From: Thermomucor indicae-seudaticae
Lineage: Eukaryota; Mucoromycota; Mucoromycetes; Mucorales; Lichtheimiaceae
Assembly: GCA_000787465.1 (NCBI GenBank)
Contig: JSYX01000124.1
Coordinates: 1-64,000 of the forward strand
Length of the DNA: 64,000 nucleotides
Direction: 5' to 3'
Shown: one piece after another, positions 10,161-21,589 of the stretch
Numbering within the stretch: position 1 is the first letter of the stretch
Layout of the letters: every line of letters starts with the position of its first letter
The notes under the pieces: model-generated
The model's database searches: none
Seen by the model: only the letters and a program-made list of their open reading frames with translations
Told to the model about the DNA's origin: nothing
Made by a program: the position numbers and the translations under genes

Positions 10161-13100
10161 ATGGCCTCACTCGAGCGTTATAGACGGTCTTCCGTCCTGG
10201 ACTCATCTCGAAACATTAGCCCTCAGGGGAGCAGCACAAGCACAACAAGCAGCGGAAGAAGCGGTGCAGGAATGACGACCAACGACAGCTCAGAACTTCG
10301 CATTGGAATGCGTGTACTAGTACAGGGGAAAGTAGGCACCATACGATATGTAGGAACAACGAGCTTTCAGACTGGCAAATGGATCGGCATTGAGCTTGAT
10401 GAGCCATCAGGCAAGAACAGTGGTGTGGTTCAGGGCAAGCGGTATTTTGACTGTCGCCTGAACCACGGCGTCTTTGTACGGCCTAGTCAGGTCAGACCTC
10501 TACCGTCCGGAAGTGCCAGCGAGGTAAGAAAAAGAAAAACGAGAGTGAGAAAACGATCGCTTTTTACGCAAAAGCACACTCTGTCCAGGACGATGTATCA
10601 CCGAGATCGAGCACGAGCAGTAGCAACGCAGATCGCTTTGCGCCACCACAAGATCCCGGTTTGGCAGCTGCTCGATCCGCACAACAACGGACACCATCGC
10701 CTTCATCTACGCTTTTACCATCTCGTATTTCGGGACCACGTGTAAGCCGGTTACAACAACCACAGCAACCACAGGCGGCCGCGGCCCCAACAGCACTTCG
10801 AAGGCCCGGTAGTATGATCGCCTCGCCGCGGACTAGTGCAGTTCCCACGGCTAGCGTCACAATCACACCAAGCCATCGTAAAAGCATATCGGGCAAGTCG
10901 CAGTTGCAGCGGCCACGTTCAGGCACACAGGGCTCAACTAGCCCGACCCAAAAGGAAGCTCGAGAAAAGCAACTTCAGATTCTACGCGAACAACAGAGCG
11001 AGCGTCTCAAAAGATTACGGGAGCGTCAGAAACAGAATGAATCTGTATCCCGGCAGGAGACTACTACTGAGCCAGCACAAGAACCGGTGCAAAATGATGA
11101 ACTTGTTGAAAACGATATACAAGAAAACCATGACGAAAGGGAAGAAGCAAAAGATGATGAAATAGACGAGTCAGCCGAGGAAGAGGAAGAGGAAGAGGAG
11201 GAAGAAGAAGAAGGAGAAGAAGAAGAGGCTGGCGGTGACAGCGATCCAAAAGAGGAAGAGGTGGTGGAGAAGCACCACGTTCAGCAACCAGTTAAAGAAA
11301 CACCTACAGCAGTCTACGGTACGCTTGCGCCTAGTATGCCAGTTAGTAAATCCGAACAGGTAAAGGGAAAGAATTATGGAATCACGAACCCCGGATTGCT
11401 TATAAACCAGTGATTCATAGATGGTTCCTATGAAAGACTATGAAGAATTACGTCTCAAACTGAAAATATTGGAAGCGAAGCGACAAGAAGATCGGGAGCG
11501 GCAACGGGAACATGAGAAGATAAAAGAGGAAGCCGAACAGTTTTTGACTTTGCGCAATAAACTTCAAGGTAACACCTTAGAGTCAGCGTGATAACTGAAG
11601 AGGCGCTGATGATCTATAACTATAGACAAGATTGGCGAACTGCAACGAGACTTGCGAGAAACCAAGAGGCAGCTCAAGGAATCTAACGCAGAGAAGGAAG
11701 CATACGAGGCAAAGTATAATGATGTGATCGAATCGCTGGAGATGATGACTCTGGATAAAGAAGTTGCCGAGGAGCGAGCAGAAAACCTGCAACAAGAGGT
11801 TAATATGTTAAAGGACAAGATTGAGGAGATCAGTGTGGATTTGGATGTGCTCCGAAAAGAAGCTGGTAAGCTAAAATAGTTAGTTAGCTCAACGTCAGAT
11901 TTATCACCCTAACGGCAACTCGGGAAAGACATTCTTAACCGTGCACCTGAAAAGACGGGAGAAGAAAGGACGCCTTTGGAAGTTATTCAGCTTGAGAGAC
12001 ACAACGAACGGCTAAAGGAAGCTTTGATGCGGTATTGTACAATCTGATTATGAGTCGCGTAAGCGTTGGGTTTTAACAGATACACCATCGCCAGGTTACG
12101 TGATGCGACGACCGAGCACGAGGCCGAACTGAACCGTCAAATCAAAGACCTTGAGAGAGAGAACTATGAACTGGAAGAAGTGAAAGGTGCGTTGAAGAAG
12201 GACATATGGTATTTGGATGCCTTTTCCTAAATTCTTATCACTTTAGTACAATATGAACGAACCAAGGAGAAACTCGAAAATGCTGAAATGCAAATTGAAG
12301 ACCTAAAGCAACGACTAGATGATGCTCTTGGCGCGGAAGACTTGGTAGAGCAGTTAACCGAAAAGAACTTGAGCCTGACTGAAAAGCTGGAAGAGATGCG
12401 GATGGCAGTCGAAGACTTGGAAGCACTCAAAGAACTGGCAGATGAACTGGAAGAGAACCATGTTGAAACTGAGAAACAGCTGCAGGCAGAAATTGGTAAA
12501 GGATACAGCGTGCATAGTGTTGAGCATCGTATTCATCCTCGTCTTTCCAGATCATCGAGATATGCTTTTGCGAGAACAACTTCAGAGACTTCGATCCGCT
12601 GAAGAAACCAATGCGGATTATGAGGCAACTATCCAGCAGTTCAGAGAACTTGTGATGAATCTCCAAAGGTTTGTTATTAAAGAGTGCTGCGATGGAAAAA
12701 ACGGGATAAGGGATTGATTGTTATTACAGCGACCTGGAGCATCTTCGACGCAAGGAAGAAGCTCAACTTTCTGAAAAGAGCTCACTTAGCAGTCAATCTC
12801 AAGCCATGATGTCACTAAACATGCAGCTTCAATCGACTGTAATGAAGGCAAGGGCCAAGGCCATCGATCTTGAGCTACGTAAACTGGATGCTGCTCAAGC
12901 CAACGACCGACTGACATACATTCAAGTATGTTCTTTTGGACGGGATTACAAGCATTCGACTAATTCATGCTACATATATAGCCTTACCTGCCAGACTCGT
13001 TCTTTAAGACCGAAAACGACCCTATCTCGTGCCTTCTACTCTTTCAGCGACTTGTTTTTAAAGCTGAGCTCATCATTAAGCAACTTGACCAGAGCCATCC

Positions 13101-15515
13101 CATTAGTGAGAAAATTATGGACACTGTAAGCGAAAATTTGATCTCGGTCTGTGAGGTGAGTGTGATATGGATGCATACCAAGGGCTCCTGGATTTGACAG
13201 TTTGATAGATGCGACAACGTGCAGGCTGGTTAAGCGACCTCGCCAAACGTTTTGTGACATTCATCAAACATTGTTCGCCAGAAGTTTTTGTTAAAATGGG
13301 CCAAGTGCTTCATGATTTGGTTGGCACTGAGAGAAGGCAAGTTTATATTCCGTGTCGCGAAGAATATATCATCTAAGACATGTCGCTTAGATTGAATGGG
13401 ATTGTGGAGCTCTTGCGTACCGACGAACTGAACGAAGCTGAATGCATCCAGGACCTTCAGAGGTACTAGATCAGATTGACAGGGACTGCTAACTACAGGG
13501 CACTAAAGATCTAGCTATACAGGATGATAGCACAGCTCGAACATTTGACAGAAATTTATCTCGTTCAGCACGGTGAAACGATTCTCGCAGATCAGTTCTT
13601 TGGTTTGACCAGGGCGTTAGACTTGAATGCAGATAGAATGACGGTTGAACTGACGTTCATGAAGCAAGTTGTTGAAAATGCTGTAAACAAGGAAAACATT
13701 GGCATCGTCGAAGGCCAAGAGAGGCTCGAATATGACTATGTTGAGCCACTGACACGCCTCGTGAGCCACGCAAAGAATAGCAAAATACAAGCGAAGTAAG
13801 TACGTTTGTGGTATCATTGCCCAACTCCTGAACTTGGAGCTAACATGCGCTGTACCAGAAAATTGCTTCGACAATTGGAAGACTTGTCCGAGCAAGCGTT
13901 GATGCTTAAGCCAGAACACCTTCATCGGTTCAAGACTCTGTATGCAATTAGCTCCAAGCTGAGCCACTTTTGCTTTGAGGTAACATAAGAAGGTGACCGG
14001 ATGTCAAACCATATTGTGCTAAGACAGTGTAGACATACCGCCAAATTGCTGCCTATGTGGACGCTAAACGCGGAAGCAAAGAGGAAATAAGCCTCGGAAT
14101 CATACAACAGATTGTACACAACAAGGCAGACGAAATCCTCGAGATTGCGGAGAGCACTCTATGGGAAGGATGCCTTCGGACGCTCAAGTCTTTAACAAAT
14201 GAACTAAACAATACCGTGACACGCCTGGACAACGATAACAAGAAGGATAAGAGTAAGCACACGAGTATTCAATTCGATTAAGCCGTGGTTCCAACGCGTA
14301 TCCATTTCGTGATAGTTCCAACTGGTGTTGCTCCTTGGATACAGCGGGCGTCAGACATGAAGGCAGAGGTTGTTGTGAGTCACGATATGGAACGCAAGTT
14401 GCAGCAGCATAGCGAAGAAATATTGAAGCTTATCAAGGACATCAAGATGAAGGTAACCCTTAATATCGCTGTTACGTACGCGTTACAGAGTTATTGAGAC
14501 GTGGATTTGTGCTAGGATCAAGCGCTTCAGGAGTCCAATGTCAAAGTGGAACTTCTTGAAAAACGAATGGCCATCGTAAAGAAGCAGACAGAGCAGATTG
14601 CCAGTCTGGAAGAAAGCCTACAGAAGTCTCAAGCTCAGGAGCATATGTATGCCGAAGCTATCGAAAATCTGCAAGCTGAATATGACGCTCTTGAGCAAGA
14701 AAACGCCAGACTAAAGAAAGCGGCTGCACAGAAAGAAGAGCAACGACAAGCCGCGCCGCCCAAACAGCCAGAGTACGAAGCACCTGAGGACGGAGCGACA
14801 AAGACTGCAGAAGCGGTCGGCAATTACAATGAAGTGGCGGGTCAGGTAAATGAAATATGAACAGCAGAAATTGGCAGCAATTAAGCAGAGTTTCTTTCTT
14901 TTCTTGTCGCAGTTGGAGACGTTGAAGGCCGCTATACGTTACTTGAAAGCAGAAAACGCTCACCTAAAGAGTTTGGATATATCACGTTCGTTGCAGCTCG
15001 ATGAGCTCCAGAAACCAATTGTCGAACCAGAACAAGAAAAAGAGAAAGAATTCTTGAAATCGATGGCAAGAGAGACACGAGTCTTAATGAAGGACATGCG
15101 AACAGCTAGTGCCACACCCAAGGTCGTCTCGCTAGATGCCAGCCACCGTGGCGGAAAATGGCAGAGCCGCAGAAAGGCACCAGATTATCAATACCAGACG
15201 CAACAATCAGTCTTGTATACCCTCAAACAACGAAGTGAACAGCTTCGAAACCGGCTTTACGAGCTAGATAAGCAACCATCTAGTACATCCGAAATTGCCC
15301 ATGTTCCCGTCACAGTAAGCACAATATGGAAATCAACTGTTGAATTCATCCATTCTAAAGCTTTTTTGCAGATGCTTCAACAGGTGTCACGGTCTTTGGC
15401 CAAAGTTCGCATTCCAGCTCCTTCATCATCTCCTCCAATAACAAACAGTTGTCGCCGTATACATCTCAAGAGTGCTGCAGAGTTCGAAAGGATTCACAGC
15501 GTTTTCCTCCGTTAG
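10161..15515 (+). CDS. NIP100: Dynactin large subunit (p150-Glued/NIP100)
   Basis: Largest subunit of dynactin; it links cytoplasmic dynein to microtubule plus ends and cargo. About 18 exons (first 10161-10523, then 10589-11359, 11421-11568, 11626-11865 and so on, last 14913-15515) give about 1450 aa. Domains in order: CAP-Gly at residues 45-115 (GKNSGVVQGKRYFDC and HGVFVRPSQV, the EEHY-tail binding groove), a Ser/Pro/Arg-rich basic segment, an acidic poly-Glu stretch, long coiled coils for dynein binding, the dynactin p150 central domain (YLPDSFF, then LVFKAELIIKQL) and a C-terminal coiled coil. One intron (13337-13390) uses a GC donor. A 57-nt in-frame segment in the last exon (15315-15371) has GTAAGC and TTTTTTGCAG ends and may be a facultative intron. 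Tail-to-tail with CPA1, 88 bp apart. Confidence 0.95.
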
Positions 15516-15603
15516 TTCTTATCTACTACTTTATAATGTTTCCTTCTTCCCATAATACAGACGTTTGGTTAGAAAGATCACCAATTTTTATTTGCTTGTG
15601 TCC

Positions 15604-16881
15604 TTATGCCACAACAGCTACAGCGGTATCCTGCTTCACGGATGCAGTGCGTTTCACTTTTTTGGAGATGCCGGAGCGTACGAGGTTCAAGAACTGTTCA
15701 AACAGATACTCTGTATCTTGAGGGCCGCCTTTCGCTTCTGGGTGGAACTGAACAGAAAAGATGGGCAGGCTTTCATGACAGATGCCTTCGTTCGACCCGT
15801 CGTTGGCATTGACGAACATTTTGCGCCAGCCCTTGGGCATGACACGATCATCGAGGGCGTAGCCATGGTTTTGCGAGGTAATGGAGCATCGACCGGACTC
15901 GACATGCAAAGCAGGCTGATTGTGTCCACGGTTGCCAAAGGGCAGCTTGTAAACGCGCAAGCCGGCCGCCATACCGAGCAACAAGTTGCCCATACAGATG
16001 CCAAAGATGGGTTTGTTGAACGTGCTGATGGCGGTCCGTAAAATCTCGACCGTCTTGCCGCAAGTCATTGGGTTTCCAGGACCGTTGGAAACAAAGAGGC
16101 CGTCAAACTGGTCCGCAACCGCATTCACGTCGTAGTCGTACGGCAGCACCGTGACCTTGGCTCCCCGTCGCGTGAGGCACCGCAAAATGTTTTGCTTTAC
16201 GCCGCAATCGATGACTGCAATATGCACGTCACCCTGATTTAGGTTGTAATACAGGGGTACCTTGGTCGACACTTGAGCAACAAGATTTTCTGCATTCGGA
16301 TCTTTGTACGACAACGTTGCAGCAGTGGTATCGCCCTCGACAACGATTTGGGCCAACGTAGAGCCTTGCTCTCGAAGCAAATGCACAATCGCACGCGTGT
16401 CCACCCCGCTAATCGCCGGCACGTTGTGACGAATGCACCACTCTGCCAAGGATTCCACGGCTGTCCAGTGAGAGTATTGCGTAGCATAGTCGGCAACCAC
16501 AATGCCAGCTACTTGGATCTTTTCGGATTCAAAGTACTTGAACAGACCATACTCGTCCTTGACCGGTCCAGGGACACCATAATTGCCTAGTTCTTTATCT
16601 TTAGTATACTCTTAGGGAGGGTTGATAATGACAACAAAGAACATACCAATCAAGGGCTGTGTAAAAACAAGAATCTGTCCCTTGTAAGAAGGATCGGTCA
16701 TCGACTCGGGATACCCAACAAGCGAGGTGGTAAAGACAGCCTCTCCGGAAGTACTGACAGGTGCACCAAAGGATACACCGGTAAAGACTTGACCAGTCTT
16801 GAGCTTAAGAGATGCAGCAATCAATGGCTTCTTGGTAGCAGTAGGAGCCATGTTGGATTGATGAGACAGAGCAGGCGACAT
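15604..16881 (-). CDS. CPA1: Carbamoyl-phosphate synthase, arginine-specific small subunit
   Basis: Glutamine amidotransferase subunit that supplies ammonia for carbamoyl phosphate in arginine synthesis. Two exons (16881-16647 and 16586-15604), 405 aa, close to the 411 aa of yeast Cpa1. The N-terminal small-subunit domain ([21 protein letters not shown]) precedes the class I GATase domain: nucleophile Cys in PIFGICMGN, and His/Glu in FSVQFHPEA. The ATG at 16881 has a strong context (AAAAATG); a second in-frame Met at codon 11 (16851) is an alternative. No clear mitochondrial presequence is visible. Its leader carries the uORF at 17034-16891, whose stop is only 9 nt before this ATG, so translation presumably relies on leaky scanning past the uORF. 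Convergent with dynactin. Confidence 0.96.
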
Positions 16882-16890
16882 TTTTGTTGT

Positions 16891-17034
16891 TTAAAAGTTT
16901 CCAGACGACTTCCAGACTGTGGATTCGACATGTGTGTGTAAGTCATAATGATGAAAAGGTGATGATTATTATTGGGCCTTACTTTGGTCACAGATATAAT
17001 CAGCAGAGCACTTTTCGAAGGCGTGAATGTACAT
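16891..17034 (-). CDS. Arginine attenuator peptide uORF of CPA1, split by an intron
   Basis: A 25-codon upstream ORF in the CPA1 leader. Exon 1 is 17034-16983 and exon 2 is 16916-16891; the intron 16982-16917 (66 nt) has GTAAGG, a CTTAC branch and CCACAG. Spliced, the C-terminal half reads CSADYICDQIWKSS, matching the core of the known fungal arginine attenuator peptide (S. cerevisiae CQDYISDHIWKTSS; N. crassa QDYLSDHLW). The Asp-Tyr and Ile/Leu-x-Asp-x-(Ile/Leu)-Trp pattern and total length (24-25 aa) agree. In other fungi the nascent peptide stalls ribosomes at the uORF stop when arginine is high and lowers CPA1/arg-2 expression. The uORF ATG has a poor context (T at -3), as expected for leaky scanning. 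The match is direct; function here is inferred. Confidence 0.85.
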
Positions 17035-18249
17035 AGACGAGCGGGCACAAGGGTCTAAAGAAACTCGGTTTGTTCAAGGAAAAAACCGCTTTACTTCAAG
17101 AATGAACAAGATAACAAAGAACGAAAAAGATATCGGAATGGATCGCGCAAACGAAAAAAAATATCAAATTGCGCGAGACCAGTCACAAAGATGATTCACT
17201 TGCAGCCAATCAAACTTGCCGCTCAATGACAGCCGAATGCAGTCGTTCATCTCAGGAACTGGTTCCGAAGGCCATCTTTGAGGCCAGTCAACTCGTTCCG
17301 AAAAGTTATACGGCTCTGTAACCAGAAAACAGCAAGTTCCTTTAATGACAACAACGCCGCAAATATTTTACAATTGCTTAATTGGTCTGTGTCCAGCTAA
17401 AGTTGTCAGACAACTGCAGGGGTGAGCCAAAGCCATTAATGCACCACGAAAACGTGGCTCTGATCCCGTATGCGACCGGCTTGATAATTGTGATTTCTGC
17501 ATCATGTCGTTGATCCGTTACAGTAATAAAGCTACTGGATATCATGGAGTTCTACAGTACCACTGAATATATGCAGCAGCTAATCAATCAATGACTCAAC
17601 GTTCATGAAGCAGTTGCTTGCTCCGCTGTTAGACATGAATGTGCACATGCCCGTTTATTGTGTCATATTGAAAGAGCCATTGCCATTGTTCATCACACAA
17701 AATAACCAAACGTTCAGTGTAAGAACATGCGTTAGGTCATTTCCATGGTCCTTGACGCAACCGAGATCCACAGAAGAGGACGCTTAATCTGCAATTCAAT
17801 AAAACTTTGTTGCGGCTGTAAAACTCGAGTCGTCAGGTTTCACCCGACATGGATTGCTTCACGGTTACACCAATAAGCTAAGTGTCATTCTGAGTTCACC
17901 AGACTTGTGGCAAATATTAAGGCTTTCTGTCATTGACGACGGGGGATCTATAACGATGTCCGTTGCAGTAAGGCACGCAGAACGCCTTGTGCAATGAAAT
18001 GGACAAAATAAAAAGGAAATATGTAATCAGAGCTTAGCGGAATTGACGTTTCCAGGGGAAGGAACGGTTATTCTGCTAGTTAATCATCCATTGCTGGCAG
18101 CAAAAGCATGTGGTGACGATGGGGACGATAAAGAGCTATAAAATGGCCCGCACCCGAATCTCATTTTTATCTCTTCATTGTACATACCTTTTCCTCTTTT
18201 TTCTCTCTGTCTTCAGAGCTGGTTATCTCTCTCTCTCTCTCGCCAACCC
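17035..18249. other. Divergent intergenic region, CPA1 and PL14 promoters
   Basis: The stretch separates minus-strand CPA1 from the plus-strand lyase. TGACTCA (Gcn4/AP-1 type) lies at 17592-17598, about 560 bp upstream of the CPA1 uORF. TATAAAA at 18137-18143 lies about 110 bp before the lyase ATG, followed by a CT-rich leader (TCTCTCTCTCTCTC) just upstream of the ATG. A 60-codon open frame at 17605-17787 shows no family resemblance and is not called. Confidence 0.6.
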
Positions 18250-19338
18250 ATGTACACTACTTACATTGTTTTGCTCTTCCTCGTCCTCGCCACGACCCTT
18301 GAGCGCGCCCAAGCTGGCGCTGCGCAATGGAGTTTCAAGAACTGGAACAAGTACAAGAACAGCAAGGCGACATCCGAAAGGGAAGCATGGTGGGGTGCCT
18401 GGGGTATTTCGGCAAAGAACGGATGGGCATGGCCTCACAAATCGTCCGGCATACACAAGAATCATGATATCGTGCCTGATCCAATGCGTGGAACAGACCA
18501 AGTCCTGAGAGTGACCTACCCGGCCGGCAGCTACAATCCAGCTGACAATCCTCAAGGTGGTATCGGCTTTTATGCCGAGCCGTTCACGCTACACAAAGAG
18601 GCCAAGACTGTGGTGCTCGAATATCAAGTCTATTTCCCAAAGAAATTCGACTTTGTCAAAGGTGATTTTACCTATATCAGCTTGGAATTGCAACAAAGAA
18701 GCACTCTTATACAGCTATCTTTTTCATTAGGCGGCAAACTACCAGGCTTGTACGGTGGCCACGAAGGATGCTCGGGCGGCGCGAACGCAAACACATGCTA
18801 TTCAACAAGGTTCGTCCCCTTTTCTTCCAACAATCCGTGAAACGCGATTCGAGGTCTTATCCGAGGTTGTTCCAGATTCATGTGGCGACGCAAGGGTGCC
18901 GGTGAAGTCTACGCTTACATGCCTGAAAGCAAGCAACGAGACGATCTGTGTGACGAGAAGGGCAACGTCTGCAACCCGAATTACGGTTACAGTCTTGGCC
19001 GCGGCTCATGGACCTTCAAGACAGGCCAATGGGTCAAGATACGGCAGACGCTGAAGCTGAATACTCCCGGACAGCAGAATGGTATGGTGCGCGTGGATGT
19101 GAATGGCAAGCAGGTCTACTCGGAAGACAAACTCGTCTTTCTTAACCGGGGCACGAAAAGTCGCGTTGTCGGCATTGGTAAGTGTGCATAACGCGTTTCT
19201 TTGCTCTCTGATTCGTATTTACCCTGCTCTTTTCCTCCAGCTTTTCATACGTTCTTTGGCGGCAATGGACCTGACTGGGCTACGCCGAAAACGCAATATA
19301 CTTACTTTAAGGGATTCTCACTCAAGGCATACTATTAG
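18250..19338 (+). CDS. Secreted polysaccharide lyase, family PL14-like
   Basis: Probably a secreted lyase cleaving a uronate-containing polysaccharide by beta-elimination. Four exons (18250-18661, 18731-18809, 18876-19177, 19241-19338), 296 aa. Residues 1-22 form a signal peptide (hydrophobic VLLFLVLATT, Ala-x-Ala cleavage). The body matches the fungal PL14-type beta-jelly-roll lyases: GGKLPGLYGG, CSGG, CYSTRFMWRRKGAGEVYAY, NPNYGYSLGRGSW and FHTFFGGNGPDWATPK. Paired cysteines suggest disulfides. The ATG chosen is the first in frame after a TATA box and CT-rich leader. Substrate is not determined; glucuronan of the Mucorales wall is one possibility. Family assignment is from motif memory and could be a neighbouring PL family. 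Confidence 0.85.
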
Positions 19339-20948
19339 ATTGGCCATTGTATCATATCTTGCTGGGCAAGGAAATAGCATGTTTCATACCAAAACAATAA
19401 AGCATAAAAACAAAAAGCCTTTAGAAAGTCATATTTCTATTGTCGCTTGATTATTGGATTACGGTTTAATCAACTAAGCATTGCGTTGTGATATAGAAAA
19501 GTTTGCAATAAATGTAAAATCCAAATTGCGTGTAGAAAGAGGTCGAATATGCAGGAAAAGAATGTACCATTTGCGAATGAGTGCAGTAGTTTTTTGCACA
19601 AAGAGGATTTCCTTACCTGTATACATCGACCCATTTTTGTTACGGGAAGGTAGAGCGAGAGTTAGTTGAGGCGAAGGGCAACAGCGGACAGCAGCGGATT
19701 TTTGGCAGAACAAATGCTGAAGCACTAGAAAATTTGTGGCTATATTTTTTGCACAGTCGTACGCATTTCCTGCAGCGTAATAGGAATAACAACATACACT
19801 TACCGCCGTGTACGCCCAAGAGAGAGGCAACCAGGGCACTTTGAAGAAGAAAGTGGACGTCGAAACTGCAGCAATCCGATAAACGCTTAGCATTATGAGC
19901 AGCAGCAACCAAATATACAGAAAAGCTTACCTTTCATTCTGATTAAAGGCGTCCAAAGATAATGGATGCTTCCGCTCTTATATACACATCGGAAGATGTG
20001 ACACGTCATATTGGGGGCTTGCCCAATAACAGGACGCAACATTCCATATACGCTGCAATTGGTTCGATTGATACCCGTGATACGGATGGATTGCAACTTC
20101 TCTATCGGTGAAAGGCACCCGGTCTGTTGCGCTTGCTCTTTGACTGGTTCATATGCATTAGCACGTCATACAAAAAATACGCAAGCTTGCTGTCACCTTA
20201 TCGAAAAACGCTCTGACTAAAGGAGTGAAAAACATGGCAAGTGCTGTCCATCTATGTAAAATGCTCTGTCCAGGTGCTCGGCTACATCAGCAGGTTCCTT
20301 TTGCTTCCTATGGAAAGGCCGCCCTGTTAACGAGCTCATCTGGGAACCAGTCGGGGATCTCGCGTACGCCTCCATGATCTTTTGCGAGTTCGACGCGGCA
20401 CGAAGCCGTATACAAACAACTACACGTAGTCGTGGTGCGAAAAAGCGGTAAAAAGATAATCGAAACTTTTCATTACTCTCCACTTTTCTCTTGACTGATG
20501 AGCATACTGTATGTTGAGAAATTCTATAAAGTGATGGAGCGTATGGCTCGCTTGCGATAGGTTGATCCGTGACTGATCCACGACAACGCGTTCAAGTCCA
20601 TAGACCACGAATTCAAGAGTACGATCCAAGCCGCAAGCTGCACGCAGCAAACAATATTTTAAGGTACACACACTGTGAAGCAAACTCATTTTAAAAGCGC
20701 AAACCATGTAAATCTGTACGCGAAAACACTCTTCCATGACCGCAAATGCTTTGACCAAGTAGCGCATAGCAAATCAAAAAGAATTCGCTAAAAGATTTGC
20801 CACAAATACAAATTACAAGGAGAAATCCATGTACTATACAAATGCATGTTTTCTCGATTTGGCTAGGCAATGCAGGCCATGCCGGAAGAAAAGGCCAAAT
20901 GAGGGCGCGTCTTCTTTCTTTTTTTGTCCTCGTTTAAATTTGGTTAGC
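19339..20948. other. Intergenic; no supported gene
   Basis: About 1.6 kb between the lyase and the PRL phosphatase. A 144-codon open frame on the minus strand (19908-19474) has several hydrophobic stretches but no family resemblance and no promoter or splice support. Nothing else recognisable; no tRNA B-box of adequate quality was seen. Confidence 0.5.
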
Positions 20949-21589
20949 ATGGCGAGACCTTTGTCTTTGATAAATCCGCCCAGTTATATCGAATATAACG
21001 GTGCACGATTTTTGATTGTCGATGCACCCAGCAACAATAATCTCCCGCTCTATATTCAGGTATTCGGGAATTGCGCGCTGCCTTCTTTTTCTTTGTGATC
21101 CCTGAGCATCTGGTGGAATTAGGAATTTAAACGATGGCATGTCACAGATGTCGTTCGGTGCTGCTACGCGACCTACTCAACCAACCCGTTAACCGATGAG
21201 GGGATTGAAGTACATGATTGGGTGTTTGGAGATGGTGAACCACCACCGACTGCCATCGTCGATGCGTGGCTTGATTTGGTAGATCGACGATTTCGACCGG
21301 AAGATCAGGAGCAGACCGCGGCGGCGTGTATAGCGACACACTGCGTAGCTGGATTGGGCAGGTGAATTAGGAGGGAAGGGGACACTCTGGCTGGTGTGTG
21401 TGCTGATAGATTCTATTGGTTGGCAGAGCTCCAGTGCTGGTGGCCATAGCGCTCATAGAAAAAGGAATGCCTGCATTAGATGCAGTGGCCTATATCCGTG
21501 AACGACGGCGAGGGGCCATCAACAAGAAGCAGCTGAAATACATCGAGGCATACCAACCACGATCCAACAGCAAGTGTGTTATCAGTTAG
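20949..21589 (+). CDS. PRL-type protein tyrosine phosphatase (PTP4A family)
   Basis: Small dual-specificity-like phosphatase of the PRL/PTP4A family, normally membrane-attached by a C-terminal prenyl group. Three exons (20949-21059, 21123-21361, 21427-21589) give 170 aa, the standard PRL length. P-loop [14 protein letters not shown] contains the catalytic Cys and Arg, with Ala after Arg as in animal PRLs. Upstream, [13 protein letters not shown] carries the general-acid Asp. The C-terminal half has the PRL-specific [11 protein letters not shown] segment. The protein ends in CVIS, a CAAX box predicted to be farnesylated. The ATG at 20949 aligns with PRL N-termini; the frame is open further upstream but adds no conserved sequence. 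PRLs also bind CNNM magnesium transporters in animals; whether that holds here is unknown. Confidence 0.95.

Noticed and set aside
19474..19908. 144-codon minus-strand open frame with hydrophobic stretches
   Set aside because: No start context, splice logic, domain or homology that I recognise; composition fits chance open frame.
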